A stretch of 64,000 nucleotides of DNA from Hordeum vulgare subsp. vulgare (GCF_904849725.1 NC_058521.1:348624138-348688137), one strand, 5' to 3'; shown: positions 34,378-46,856, counted from the stretch's first letter. Notes: generated by a model from the letters alone, not told the origin. Made by a program: numbers and translations.

Positions 34378-37300
34378 ATGCTCTGGGGTCAATAAATGCA
34401 TCATCATCATCACTATTATGCATGTCGTCCTGAATGATGTGCTCATCGGGTTCAGCAGCATCAACATGTGGAAGGCCTTTCTGTAATCGGTCAAGCATTC
34501 ACGGGTCATATATAGTAGTAACCTCTTCTCGTTTCAATTCTTCTTATTCCGGCTCAGGGGTGAAGTCGGATTCACTATCGCTGTCTACTTCCATGTTGTG
34601 GGGTGAAGTAGAGCGGCTATTGAAACGTTTTTTTAAACGTGTTTCTTGGAAGAATTCTCCTTCATATGTGTCTGCGTTAATGTGAGGTTTATAATCCTCT
34701 TCATTGGGGGGAGGTGGTCTAGCACGTGGAGGCACTTCATAAACGACATCCCAACCATTCAGATTCTTGTCAGCTTGGCACGCCCACGGTAGATAGTTAA
34801 CTTGGGTCGCCTCTTGAGCCGTAATATAGACAACGGGAACAACTAAATGGGTGCTTTGTTTGATTTCGACTAGCCCTATATGTCATGAGTCCTTCTAGTC
34901 TCCCTCGGCTGGAACCAATAACATTTGAATACTACGACGTTCGAGGGGTTCTCACCAAATAATTTAAGTTCATAAATTTCTTCAACTCTTCCATAATACT
35001 CGGTTCCTCTTTTGCCGATTGCACAGACACCACAATTTGCAGATTTCTGGTCGGCCATAGATAACTCTTTCCCAAAGGTATGAAAGCGATACCCGTTGAT
35101 GTCGTATTTCTGAAATGAATAGACCTTATAGTCAAAACCATTAGCGGCTTGGGTTAATTAGGCGTCAATAGACTCCGAATTAGCCTATAAGTTCAATACG
35201 AGAGGATTGTTGCATTCCACAAATTAGACAAAGAAATGAAATGGTCAACTAATGGTAATTGTTGTTTGTTTGAACCAAGAGATGAAACCGGGATAACCTC
35301 CTCCAAGCTTTGCCAAAAACTCATACTCTTCGACGGAATCCTTCTGGATCACTGCTCCATCCGAAAATTTGGCGATGTATCAACCTTATCAAATATCCGG
35401 GAATAACAGTAGTTCAAAGGAATTAGAAGTTGTGAAACAATGTATCGAGTATTTACTCGATGTACGGCCGCATTTCTATTAGGTTGTTGAAGATATACAA
35501 CGAAATGGCCCGCCATTCTTCGACATCCAATGCTATTGGTTTTGAAGCACCGGTTGGTGCGAGCTTCCGTTTGAATAGGTTGAGGTTGGATCCACCTTTT
35601 CAGAGTCGCCAGCATTGTACCAAGGCTTTGGATTAAGCAAAGGATGATTTTTGGCTTCGTAGTGTGCTGTCAAGAAGTTTTTAACCTACTCAGAAATGAG
35701 TGCCTCGGCAATCGATGCTTCAATTCTATGTTTATTTTAACATTTTGTTCGAAATGTCTTCTGCATCCTCTCAGTTGCAAAGCACCAACGATTTTTTACG
35801 CCCCCACCCCCAATCTTGCCTCGGTAAGGAGATGTAAAATCAAATGCTGCATTGGATTAAAGAAGCCCGGTGGGAATATCTTCTCTAACTTGTAGAGCAA
35901 CTTTGGCGCCAACTCCTCCATGTCATCTACTAGGCCAGGAGATAGTTCTTTCGCACAAAGAACATGGAAGAAATAGTCCAGCTCTGCCAGTACTAGCCAT
36001 TCATCCTCGGGAATAAAGTCATGCAACATCACCAGCATTACTCGTTCAAGCCATATGTCCCAAGCACGACTCCTGAGACCAAATATTTTCAATTTTTCAA
36101 GGCTTGCTCCCCTCTTTAGATTCGCTGCATACCCATCGGTTAACATCAAGTGCATTTTGACCCACAAGATAATTCCCCTCATAGCTCCTCTTCCAATATT
36201 GAACTAGGCCTTTGGCTTTGACCAGTTCTCCTTTCCTTTTGATTGTCACATGTTTTGTAACAGTCTATAACATAGAGTTTGTTGATCCACTCTAGCCTTA
36301 GGATTATCCTTTGACTTGTGCTCTGTGCCGACCAATGTAACAAGAATGGCCTCTCTGTTATTCTTTTCAGTGTGCATCATGTCGATTTTGTGTGTAATAA
36401 GGATGTCTTTGAAGTAAGGCAGATCCCACAAGCATGTCTCATGACTCCAAGCATGTTCCGAATTATACCCCTTGAAATTCCTTGGACACTCTGGATCAGA
36501 CTCGAGAGCATTTAACTCATCCAGGGTCTGTTGGCCTTTCAACGTAGGTGGTGCCGAGTTTTTGACAAATGTATCTTTGATGAAGTTCTTCTTGTCTTTT
36601 CTGAACTCATGGCGAGGATTCAGGAACTGTCTATGCAAGTCGAAGCAAGAATACTTCCGACTCGGCTGCACCCAATGAAACTGAAGAGATGCCTTGCATG
36701 TGGGGCACGGGAACATTACATGCACACACCAGCCAACGAATAGTTCATACGCTAGCAAGTCATGCATCGAGTACATGTACCATACATGCATTTTGAAGTT
36801 TTCTTTTCTAGCGGCATGGTATGTCTTGAACCCATAATCCCAAGCTTCTTGTAATTCATCCTTAAGCGTCTGCATGTAGACATTCATATTCTTCCCCGGA
36901 TAGTTGGCCCCTGGAATTAGCAACGTCACGAATATGTTCTTTCTTTGCATAATCTATCCGGGGGGGACATTGAGTGGAATGAGAAATACATTCAATAACT
37001 ATATTGGGTTGCCGTCATACCAAACGGATTGAACCCAGCCGTGTTGATGCGTTCTCGAGGATGCCTTGGATCTGCCGCTTTATCTGTATGTAATGTCTTA
37101 AAGTGCTTCCATGCAAAAGCATTCGATGTGTGTACTGATATCTTATTCCCACCTGCATCTAGTTCGGTTCTTTTGCCCAATTTGTTCCATGTCATTTGTC
37201 TAGCCGTCTCTTCCACCATGAAAACATGTTGAAGTCTTGGTATGATTAGAATATACCGAAGAACATTAACGGGGGTTTTGGTCTACCTCTTCTCACCCAT

Positions 37301-38030
37301 ACCGTTTTCTACCACAACATACGTGGAAGACTTGCAAATGGGACAATAGTTCGAGTCCGCGTACTCAAGCCTAAATCAGGCATATCCTTTGTCGCAGACA
37401 TCTATCTTCTCATAGGGCATCTTAAGTACACGGAGTATTTGTCTGACTGGTACATGTTTGCAGGCATGACATGGCCTTTGAATAGAAAGCGTCCAAATAG
37501 TGTGAACATCGTGTCATAGCATTCTCTGCCAAGTCAAATTGAGCCTTCAGAGCCATTACTTGCGTGATGGCATCCAGCTAACAAAGCTCAGTATGCTCGT
37601 CGAGAGCACATTTTGAAGACTCCAAAATTTCATAGAAGGCCTTGGGAGATTCCTCCATCTCATCATGCGAATTCCCAGCATCATCAAATTCTTGCACCAT
37701 GTCTTCGATCCCGGTATCATGCTCTTTGGTGCCACGACGAACCACCTCAGCTCTGGTACGTTCGGCAGACTCACACTGAAATGTCCATACCGTATAATCT
37801 GGTGTAAATCCCCTCCTCTACATGTGTTTACCCATTTCATCTTCTGGGATCTGTTTAAAGTTGTTGCACCGATGACAGGGAGACCGGGTTTTTCTTTGGC
37901 CATTTGCAAATGCGGCTTTCACAAACCCCTTGGTTTTTGTTAACCATTCATTTGTCATCTCTTTGTGACTAGTGTGACCGGTGTACATCCACGCACGATC
38001 CTCGTCTTGCCTAGCTACTAAACACACAAG
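34378..38030 (-). pseudogene. CACTA-B transposase (TNP2 / DUF4218 / DUF4216), disrupted
   Basis: On the minus strand: transposase-associated domain at 38027-37818 (EDRAWMYTGHTSHKEMTNEW, CHRCNN). A linker holds ADPRHPRERINTAGFNPFG at 37120-36992. The TNP2 core at 36950-36246 includes ANYPGKNMNVYMQTL, MFPCPTCKASLQFH and KIDMMHTEKNNREAIL. DUF4218 at 36182-35796 includes LEKIFPPGFFNPMQHLILHL, with its end near 35500 (VEEWRAISLYIFNN in one frame). DUF4216 at about 35141-34876 includes YGRVEEIYELKLFGENPSNV. A serine/acidic tail lies near 34735-34544. Frameshifts occur at least near 36960 and 35400-35900. It is a cut-and-paste DNA transposase by family, inactive here, and more diverged from CACTA-A's transposase than a same-family copy would be. 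Confidence 0.88.
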
Positions 38031-38775
38031 ATATATATATATAATTCACCATATATATTCATCAGTTAATCAAGTTTGTAAATTTTATTTTCTCCGCAGA
38101 ACCTACACACTAATAGGTAAACATAGGTCCTAATCCCACGTCCGGATCCGACGGAAAATTTTGGCAGCACCTCCCCGCGGTTCTCCTGATGCATGTCTTG
38201 GCATTAAATAGAGAGGATGTGTACCCGGAGACCAGCTGAGAGGCATTGTGGAAATTCTGCATTGGATCTGTAGCACGGCATGGAAAATGAACCCAACCTA
38301 CACATACTCAGACTGTCCATGGATAACGTGGACAATTCAAAAGGATAGCGGTTATAAATATGCAAAGAAATGCATATTTGTAGATGCCGCCCTTTCGAAC
38401 GGGTGACACAAACTAGTCACACATACTGATGATTGAATATAGCTATATCTAGCAACTATCATGTGCACAAAGACCGGAACATAAAAAATGAAGGGGGAGG
38501 AGGAGATCTCATTTGTGCTCAGCCACGAATGAAGGGATCTTGTCGAACGCACGGGGAGGTAATCATACACCACACCCTCACAACGCTGAAACAACTGCAC
38601 ATTTAAATCCACACGATCAACACGAATATTAAACCCCGATAGAAAATCTCTATATTATGTTTTTTCTCAGTAGTTTTGCACTTTGATTTTATTCAATGTT
38701 ATTCAATATTTTTCTCAATATTATTCAATCCCAATACTTATCCACTACTATTTCATTATTTTTCTCTGCAATTTC
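38031..38775. other. 5' non-coding part of CACTA-B or flank
   Basis: No gene is seen. Short palindromic words (ATATGCAAAGAAATGCATAT at about 38357) and a (TA)n patch at 38032-38042 are present. A CACTA terminus was looked for and not found. Confidence 0.45.
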
Positions 38776-39051
38776 GTCTTCTTCCTTTTCTTCTCTTCTT
38801 CTTCCTCTTCTTCTTTTCTTCTCCTCCTCTTCTTCTCCCATTTTTCTTCTTCTTCTTTTTTTCTTATCCTCCTCTTCTTCTCCCATTGTTCTTCTTCTTC
38901 TTCTTCTTCTTCTTCTTCTTCTTCTTCTTCTCTTCTTCTCCTCTTCCTGTTCTCTTCTCCTCCTCCTCCTCCTCCTCTTCTTCTTCTTCTTCTTCTTCTT
39001 CTTCTTCTTCTTCTTCTTCTTCTTCTTCTTCTTCTTTTCTTTTCCTCCTCT

Positions 39052-39083
<32 letters not shown>

Positions 39084-39249
39084 TTCTTCTTTTTCTTCCT
39101 TCTTTTCCTTTTTCCTCTTCTTCTTCTTCTCCTCTTATTCTTCTGCTTCTTCTTCTTATTATTATTATTCTTATTCTTCTTCTTCTTCTTCTTCTTCTTC
39201 TTCTTCTTCGTCTTTTCTCCTCCTCCTCTTCTTCTTCTTCTTCTTCTTT
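38776..39249. repeat. Long (TTC)n polypyrimidine tract
   Basis: About 470 bp are composed almost wholly of TTC/CTT and TCC units on the plus strand, with only a handful of purines. The long Ser/Phe/Leu ORFs predicted here in three frames are artefacts of the repeat. Such mirror-symmetric polypurine-polypyrimidine DNA can form triplexes. Confidence 0.95.
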
Positions 39250-39839
39250 TCTGAGCGGATGGACGGTGGGTCACCCACTACTAGAATGGTCGGGGTAGAT
39301 AGGAGCGGATTCCAAATTTCGGCCCGGTGGTTGTAAAAGTTGACAAAAAGGGTGACTTTATGCTAGAACTTGTGATGTACATCCAAATGATGTTAAAACT
39401 TGGTTTGGACGTGCAAATACGATAGTAATCGTGTTTGTATGTGACATGGACATTCACGAAGCATGCCCACACCCCAATGTCAGAGACCGAACATAAGACT
39501 AGCGTGTGCGTTTTTTTGGCAAAACTGCCCCATTTGTTTTCCTTTTCACACAGAAGCATATGACAAGCGGATCCCAACTGTAAGGAGAACACATTTTAAT
39601 TCAGCAAAAGGTCAAGGACCAAACATAATACTAAGCGTGTGCGTGTTTTTTCTTCAAAGACCATCCTACTTTTTCTTCTTTTCACGTAGAAGGACCTGAG
39701 AGGCAGGTCCCAACTCGCAGCCAATAAATTTTAATTTAAGAAAAACAAATCTACTAGGGGCCTACAACCAGCGACATCAAAAGGGGTTAAATAAGAGTTC
39801 TACGTTGTAATGTGTAGAAAAGACATGGTCAATGGTCGT
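39250..39839. other. Unassigned spacer with a diverged tandem duplication
   Basis: Two copies of a roughly 125-bp unit can be seen at about 39483-39605 and 39610-39745. Shared words are GACC(G/A)AACATAA, AGCGTGTGCGTGTTTTTT-like, TTTTCACACAGAAG / TTTTCACGTAGAAG, and a TTTAATTYA end. No gene is seen. Confidence 0.5.
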
Positions 39840-39992
39840 CAATGAATGTTCAACTTCCTGGCCCATGCTTCGAAGCTCCAAGCCACTGTCTTGGCCATCA
39901 CCTTTTGGCATATCTGGATGCTAGAAACGAGGTACGTAACAATGGTACTCAGGTGCATCCTGCTAGAACTACTTCAAAAATTCGTGCCTATA
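39840..39992 (+). pseudogene. LINE A, left fragment (zf-RVT to RNase H linker)
   Basis: The frame reads LAHASKLQATVLAITFWHIW. After a 1-nt deletion it continues in the next frame as DARNEVRNNGTQVHPARTT and SKIRAY. This is the segment between the zinc-binding and RNase H regions of a plant LINE polyprotein. It breaks off exactly where LINE B begins and its continuation resumes at 46904. The copy seems 5'-truncated at about 39840. Confidence 0.8.
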
Positions 39993-40016
39993 AATCACCC
40001 CCCTCCTCTGAATAAC

Positions 40017-42925
40017 ATGACTCCCACCGTCTCGCTCCTGCGACGCGCCACTCCGACGCCCGCACACACCCCTGATGCCGTCGCCGTCGGGTCCGTCCAG
40101 CCGATGGGTTCCCCTGCTGCGGCTGCGGCCGTCCAGCCATCCGGCTCCTCCGGTTGCTCCTATGAGTATCCTCCGGGCTTCTCGCCTCCCAGGTATGGGT
40201 CCTCGCCGCTGGTGGCTTCTTCCAGATCGGATCTGCCCCCCCCATCCTTGCCCCGCGATTCTCCGGCGTTTGGCTCCAGCGTTGTCCTGGAGACGCCGCC
40301 AGCACCTGTTTCGATCTCAGTCCCCTGCGTGCTACCGCCTCCTCCCCGTCGGGTCCGGTTCAACGTCCCCGACCTGCCGGCTGACCGGGGCGAAAGTTAT
40401 GGCGTTCCGAGTTCTTGCGCGGAGGACAACAGCCCTGCCGGCGTGTCCTGGGCTGCGGACTGGGAGCTTCTGCCTCCACCGCCCCCTTCTTCAATGTGCT
40501 CGGCATCCGCAGCTCCGACAACAGGCTCTGGGCTAGCAGCGCCCGGGCCGCGCCCAACGGTGGCCATCGACCCGACAATGGGGTTAATGCGTGTGGCGGC
40601 TCCGTCCTCCAGGTTGCGTCCCTCCGGATCCTCCGGCGGATTCACTGACAAGCTACAGCTGCAGCATGCCGAGGCCATCAAGGAAGCATTCAAGCTCAGC
40701 GTCCTGGCAGATCCTCCCTCTGGATCCCCCGGTGGTACCAATGGTCAATTACAGCTGCAGCGCACCCGGCCCATCAAGGAGGCATTCAAGTTCAGCAGCT
40801 GGCAGATGGTCAAACCAGCTCACTGGTGGTGCAAGCAGGCGCCTTTCAAGCCACAGCCGAAGCAGGGGGGCACTTTGGGGCTGCATTCAAGACAGTCTCG
40901 GGAAGCTGCTACGCACAGGCAGAAGCAAAGAATTTTTTTGAGAGGGATTACTTGCTACTGTTGCCGGGCCAAAGGCCATTACTCCTCGGAGTGCAGAGAC
41001 CCTGTTAAATGCTGCAAGTGCTCTCAATCTGGACACAGAGCGTGGGAGTGTAAGCTCAAAAGCACTATCCAGCCTTCTCCCCTGAGCAGCAACTCTCGCT
41101 CAGCCACCTCCCAAACCATGCCACGCTCGTCCTCCCATCGGTGTTCCCGAGCTCCTGGCAACTCCTCCATGGGCGGACTGGGCGACCCAGAGTCAAGGCC
41201 GCGCGAGCGCTACACCACCTTCGTCGCCACCCCGGCCATGGAGCAACAAGCTACCCTGGTGGCCAACAATGCCGTTGTGCTCTGGCTGGGTGGTTCCCGC
41301 TCCACCATCCCCATCGACGACATCATCGAAGAGATTCACGTCCACACCCGAGTCGAGAAGAAGCTGTTCGAGCTGTCACCGCTCTTCCCTGAAGACTACA
41401 TGGTGCGCTTCGTGTATCCGCATCACGGCGACCTCCTGACGACGCCAGGTCGTTTCGGGAGAGGCCGTCTGGACATCCATGCCAGCAAGTGGTGGGCTAA
41501 CGCACATGTGGACGTCACCAAGTTGTGCTATCACGTCCACCTCTCCCTCGACTATGTGCTGCTTCACGGCTGGGATGCCGAGCTAATCTCCGACCTCATC
41601 GGCGATGACTGCATCCTACACTACTTCGACTCGGAGACGACGCTCAAGAAGGATGCCTCCACGGTCAAGCTCTGAGCATGGTGCTCCGAGCCGGCCCTCA
41701 TCCCGCGAGTCAACTGGCTCTCCATCATCGACAGGCAGCAGCTCTCTGACCCACATTCATCCTTTGAAGTGATGGGGCGCACAGGCCTTGCTCGTAGGGT
41801 GATCATTCACCTGGAGAGGGTGGAAGATTTCTCTCCTGATGCTGATGGGAAGATACTGCGTCGGCCCTGCGCAACCAAATCATTCCAGTGGCGCCGTGGA
41901 GTGGTGGATGGTCAGATCGAGCGGAGGGAAGTCGCGCAGCCTCCAGCAAGCGACTCTGGGCACGGACGCTGGGACGACGACCACAACAGGCGCCGTGATG
42001 AGGACGACGAAGACCGTCGCGGCCGCGAGGAGGGCCGCAGCTGGGCGGCGAGGTTGTTCCGGAGTCGCTCGCGCGCGGCTCCACCAACCGAAGGTCGGCA
42101 CCGGTCGGGACGCTCCATGGAGAGGCACCGCTCTGACAGGCGCCGGGACGAGGACCGCAAAGACAGGAGGAGGGACGTTCCAGATAGACGCAAAATCGAT
42201 TACAACTTGGTACAGCGTCTCCCAGGTGGCTGCGTCATCCCTGCTTCAGGTCGTCGCCCGGCGGGTTCGCCGCCGGCCGCACGGGCGGTGTGCGAGGTCG
42301 CCCGACCACTCGCGCGCCCTGCACCACCGTTCAGTCCCGAAGCCCAATTCCAACCAGCCCCAACAACATGGAAGCAACCACTCAGATTGCAGACATGGTG
42401 GCTGTTTCAGCCGCTCGTGGGTTGGCGGCTCCTTCAGCCACAAGATGGCTCCCAAGGTGCGGTTCAAGTTCAGGTGGCCGGGGAGTCCAGAACACCGTCT
42501 CTGTTTACTGTGGCTCCTACACCCCTCTTGCTGTCCTCCCCTAAACGACTAGGCAAGGAGCGGAGGAAGACCATGGCAGGAATGGAGATTACCAGAGGAG
42601 AGGGGGACTCAACTTGAGGCGCTCCAGCATCAGGATCAAGAACAAGGCAGGCACCATACCCATCGCCAAGATGGTGGAGAAGCTCCTGTGCCGGCGCATG
42701 AGGATCATCAACGAGGGAGAGCAGCTCACTGAAGAAGCCATAGGGAGGTTTGCAGCACTATTCTGAGGGAGGCTGCCTGCCATTGCCATCGACGCGCTTC
42801 GTGCTCTCTTCCGTCTCGACTGCGACCTAGCCACTTCTGTGGAGGAAGCCCTGATGGCGCATGGGGGTGCCGGTGCGATAGGGCGAGCAGTACAGGAGAC
42901 TGCTCAGCCAAGTGCTGTAGTTTGA
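40017..42925 (+). pseudogene. LINE B ORF1: nucleic-acid-binding protein with two CCHC zinc knuckles
   Basis: The start is ATG 40017. The N-terminal ~200 residues are Pro/Ser-rich. An in-frame 96-bp duplication lies near 40621-40812. Two CX2CX4HX4C knuckles (CYCCRAKGHYSSEC from residue 313, then CCKCSQSGHRAWEC) are followed by a globular DUF4283-like region (..VVLWLGGSRSTIPIDDI.., ..VHLSLDYVLLHGWDAELI..). A TGA at 41673-41675 interrupts, but the same frame continues (AWCSEPALIPRVNWLSIID) into an Arg/Asp-rich tail to 42617. The C-terminus continues in the minus-one frame (LRRSSIRIKNKAGT..) with TGA at 42764-42766 and end at 42925. By family it coats LINE RNA in the ribonucleoprotein. In-frame codons upstream of 40017 belong to LINE A, so the longer frame from 39846 is not the true start. 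Confidence 0.85.
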
Positions 42926-43220
42926 AGCAAGCTAGTAGTTAGTCCTTGGTCCTTATCAGTTCAATGTTAGTTTGCATCACCAAGATCCGGTTTAGGGAAG
43001 GTGTTGTCCCAGTTAACTATGGCATGCGCTGGGCTTCATCGGTTGCTAGTTTGTTAGCCATCTCGAGTCTGCTTGTATCAGATGTATCCAGTCCTATTTT
43101 CCTTACATCAATCAAATTTTCTTCTGCTGCAGTGTATTCGAGAGTATGTTCCCCGATACGTCCTTCCAGTCAGCCTACACGTAGACAGAGGCAAGCTAGA
43201 CAGGGACCTACTGGTTTCCA
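42926..43220 (+). other. LINE B inter-ORF spacer
   Basis: About 295 bp lie between the ORF1 end and the ORF2 start. It has no supported coding sequence. It is T-rich near 43070-43130 and might serve for reinitiation or internal entry, which cannot be judged from sequence. Confidence 0.6.
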
Positions 43221-46200
43221 ATGATGCCACAAGACTGCAACATTCTGTGTTGGAACGTGCGGGGCCTGAATGATATGGACAGGAAGACTACCGTGCACGA
43301 GACCATCGCCGCATTGCAATGTCAGATTGTATGCTTACAGGAAACCAAGTTGCCGGACATAGACCAATTCACGGCCTCCTTCCTGGGTGGATATAGGTTG
43401 CAACAATTCGCCCAACGACCCGCACATGGCACCCGTGGAGGCATCCTTCTTCTCTGGGACGAGGATAAAATCCAATGCTCCAACATTCAGGCGGGTGAAT
43501 TCTGTTTAACTGCAGAGATACTTATCCTATCATCCACCGAGAGTTTCAGGATTACTACAGTCTATGGTCCGACGGCTTCGACCAGAAAGGATGAGTTCTA
43601 CACGGAGCTCCTGCTGCATAAACCACCAGCGGGCGATCGGTGGCTGGTGTGTGGGGACTTTAATCAAATTCACAGAGCTTGTGACAAGAACAAACCAATC
43701 TTTAACAGAAGGCAAATCAAGAAATTTCGTGAGGCACTCTCGACTGGGGAGTTGACTGAAATTCATCTTCAAAATAGGCGATTCACATGGAGCAATGAGC
43801 GTCAAAACCCCACTCTGAGTACACTAGACTCCTTCTTTTGCAACTCAGAGTGGGACACCTCCTTTCAAGGCCATATACTACATGCGCTCTCATCATCGCT
43901 CTTGGACCACTGCCCTTTGCTCCTGTTTCAAGCGCATGGACCAAAGCGCCCAAGAACATTTCGGTTTGAAAACTTCTGGATTTCAATGCCTGGATTCAAG
44001 ACGGCAGTGCAGGAAGCTTGGGCAAAGACAATTGATCATGTGGAGCCCTACCACATTTTATATCACAAACTGCAAAGAACAGCCCACATGCTAAAATGTT
44101 GGAGCAGCCGACTATTCTCCGATGCAAAAATTCAGCTGCACATGGCTTTGCATGTCATTCTTCATCTTGACATGGCTCAAGACTTGAGAGTTCTTTCACA
44201 ACAAGAGTCAAATTTGAGGGCTACATTAATGAGGAGAGTCATTAGCCTAGCCGTGCTTGAACGAACGAGGAAAAAGCAATGCGCAAGGGTGAAGAATTTG
44301 AAGGTTGGAGACGCTAATACCAAATATTTCCATCAAATAATTAATGCGAGATGGAGGAAGAATTACATCCACAGGCTAAAAGTCGGCCCAGGGTGGGTAA
44401 CCTATCATGACGAAAAAGCAAAGATTGCTCAAGATCACTTCACTGCGATCCTCCAAAAAGGGCCAAGTCGATCCAAAGACCTTAATTGGGAGGCCCTTCA
44501 ATTCAATCAGTGTGATTTATCCAGTCTGGGTGACAACTTCACAGAGACCGAGGTTCTCACCGCCATGTCGCAAATACCAGGTGACAAGGCACCGGGTCCA
44601 GATGGTTTCACACGAGCTTTCTTCAAGTCTTGTTGGGTAATAATCAAGGAGGATATGATGAATGCGGTGAACTCCTTCTCAAATCTCCTAACCACACATC
44701 TTCATTGGCTAAAATCAACCAACATTGTGTTACTGCCTAAGAAGGAAGGCGCTGAAGACATAGTAGATTTTTGCGCCATCAGCCTCATCAATGCATTCAT
44801 CAAGATTCTGTCCAAAATCATGGCAACTCGGCTGGCCCCCTTCATGAATGAATTAGTATCTCGCTCCCAAAGCTCTTTCATCAAATCAAGAAGCATCCAT
44901 GATAACTTTATGTTTGTGAGAGGCTTCATTCGACGCCTTCATTGGACTAAGACGCCTTCCTTGCTGCTAAAATTAGATATCAAGAAGGCCTTTGATACCA
45001 TTCGTTGGGACTACCAATTGGACTTACTTCAGCGGCGAGGCTTCCCTGCCAGATTCAGGAACTGGGTTACTGCCATATGGGCCACATCATCCTCGTGAGT
45101 ACTCATCAATGGGATCCCGGGTGAGCCAATACATCTGGGTAGAGGGCTATGACAGGGAGACTCGCTATCTCCTCTCCTATTCGTCATCGGAATCAACCCC
45201 TTACAGCAGCTGGTGGATAAGGCCACGGAGATTGGCCTTCTCCATCGCCTCCGTGGACGGACTGCAGCAATGCGCACTTCCCTCTACGCTGATGACGCGG
45301 CCATATTCATTGCTCCTATCAAGGAGGACATCCAGAACCTAGCGACAATCTTGACCAGCTTTTTGGAGGTCACCGGCCTCATGGCCAATCCCAGCAAGAG
45401 TATTGTTGCACCCATTCATTGCGCAAACGTTGATCTCGAGGACATCCTCCAAAGTTTTCCTGCCACCAGAACTGGATTCCCTTTGCGTTATCTGGGCCTT
45501 CCGCTCTCCACACATAATCTCAAGAAGTCGGACTATCAATTCTTGGTGGACAAGTTGGCAGGGAAACTCCCTCCTTGGCAAAGCAGGAACATTAACATTG
45601 CTGGGCAAGTCACCCTAGTTAAATCAGTGCTATCGTCCCTAGCCATATACTTCATCACAACGCTAAACATTCCAGCTGGGACCTTCATTGATATCACCAA
45701 GCTTCAGAGAGCCTTTCTGTGGGCAGGCACCAGCACGGTGTCTGGAGGACAATGCAAGGTCAACTGGAAGCTGGTGTGTAGACCACTGGACTTGGGAAGT
45801 CTGGGGATTCTCGATCTTGATAAGTTTTCCAAAGCACTCAGACTACGATGGCTATGGTTCCAGTGGGTGGACCCCCAAAGGGCTTGGGTTGATTTCGACA
45901 TTCCTTGCGATGCCGACGACACAGACTTGTTCTACTCCGCGACAACGGTGACCATAGGAGATGGCAAGAAGGCCAGCTTCTGGTTTGCTCCTTGGTTGCA
46001 AGGGCAGAAACCAAAAGATGTGGCACCGGACATTTTTGCCCTCTCCAAGCGCAAGAAGACATTCGTGGCATAAGCATTGGCAAACAATGATTGGATTAGC
46101 CGCGTCGACATGCAGGGAGGACTGTCTGTTGTCCAAATACAACAATTTGTGAAGTTATGTAGCAAGATCCAGGAGGCCCAAATACAGACGGCCGTGGAGG

Positions 46201-46784
46201 ACACCATTCGATGGAAATTCACGGCGGATGGATGCTATTCCGCCGCCACAGCTTACAGGATGCAATTTGCGGGGTTAATTAAATCAGACATGCCTAGGAT
46301 GGTATGGAAGTTTTGGGCGCCGCCTAAAATTAAATTCTTCTCATGGCTCATCCTTCAAGACAGAGTGTGGACAGCGGATAGACTAGCCCGTAGAGGATGG
46401 CCAAATTGTGGCCTCTGTCAGCTTTGCAAAAGAGAATCGGAAACTGCTACCCATCTCTTTTTTAAATGCCGATACTCGGTCAGGATTTGAAACTCAATCA
46501 ATGGTTGGCTGGGGATTCCTTCACAGATCAACTCATGGGTAGGTCTCCCGTCTGTCCAGAAGTGCTGGGATGCCGATGGTCCAGCCACCAGCACACGCAA
46601 AAAGGCCTTAAAATCCCTGAAGATGCTAATATGCTGGGTAATTTGGAACGAGAGGAATGCGAGGGTATTTCAAAACAAAGCAACCTTGCCTACCCACGTT
46701 GTTGCTTCTATTAAGGTTGAGGCACAATTATGGATAAAAGCTGGAGCTAAGTCTCTTGGGAACATTTTTCAGGGAGGTAGTTAA
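43221..46784 (+). pseudogene. LINE B ORF2: endonuclease / reverse transcriptase / zf-RVT, four nonsense codons, no frameshift
   Basis: A single frame of 1187 codons. The endonuclease is at residues ~5-235: NILCWNVRGLND, QETK with catalytic Glu 41, CGDFN with Asp 146, and LLDHCPLL where SDH is usual. The reverse transcriptase is at ~500-750: DIVDFCAISLINAF, QSSFIKSRSIHDNF, LLKLDIKKAFD, and catalytic YADD at 689-692. The zinc-binding zf-RVT is at ~1029-1085: FWAPPKIKFFSWL, CGLCQLCKRESETATHLFFK. Stops are TGA 45096, TGA 45150 (in the GLRQGDSLSP motif, at the Arg codon), TAA 46071 and TGA 46488 (a usual Trp position). The true end is TAA 46782. There is no RNase H domain. By family it nicks target DNA and copies LINE RNA at the nick. 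The four stops disable it. Confidence 0.92.
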
Positions 46785-46856
46785 CTTGTTTCCTACTTTG
46801 GCCTCAGTGGCCATGTAACCACAAATTTGTACTGCTCTCTTCTTAATTAATGCGAT

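Larger units (their letters stand above)
19711..38775 (-). mobile_element. CACTA transposon B (left end defined, right end not found)
   Basis: The left terminus CACTACATGAATCAGC starts at 19711, preceded by CTA as possible target duplication. Subterminal words TTTGCCGTC / GACGGCAAAG occupy roughly 19720-20200. Two minus-strand genes follow in the usual CACTA order seen from the 5' side: TNP2 (about 38030-34378) and then Transposase_24 (34259-20916). I could not find a matching TAGTG terminus before or after the TTC tract, so the right boundary is a guess. It is also not proven that both genes belong to the same element. An 11.1 kb LARD sits inside. Confidence 0.6.

Noticed and set aside
39270..39290. 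CACTACTAGAATGG, resembling a CACTA terminus
   Set aside because: It points rightward, away from CACTA-B, and lacks subterminal repeats on its inner side and a partner end. Treated as chance.
38676..39336. Open frames of about 190-217 codons in all three plus frames and a 136-codon Lys/Arg/Glu frame on the minus strand
   Set aside because: They are poly-Ser, poly-Phe or poly-Leu (poly-Lys/Glu on the reverse) translations of the TTC microsatellite.
39846..40016. Extension of LINE B ORF1 upstream of 40017
   Set aside because: The frame is open, but this sequence is LINE A coding DNA plus the target duplication. LINE B starts at 39993.
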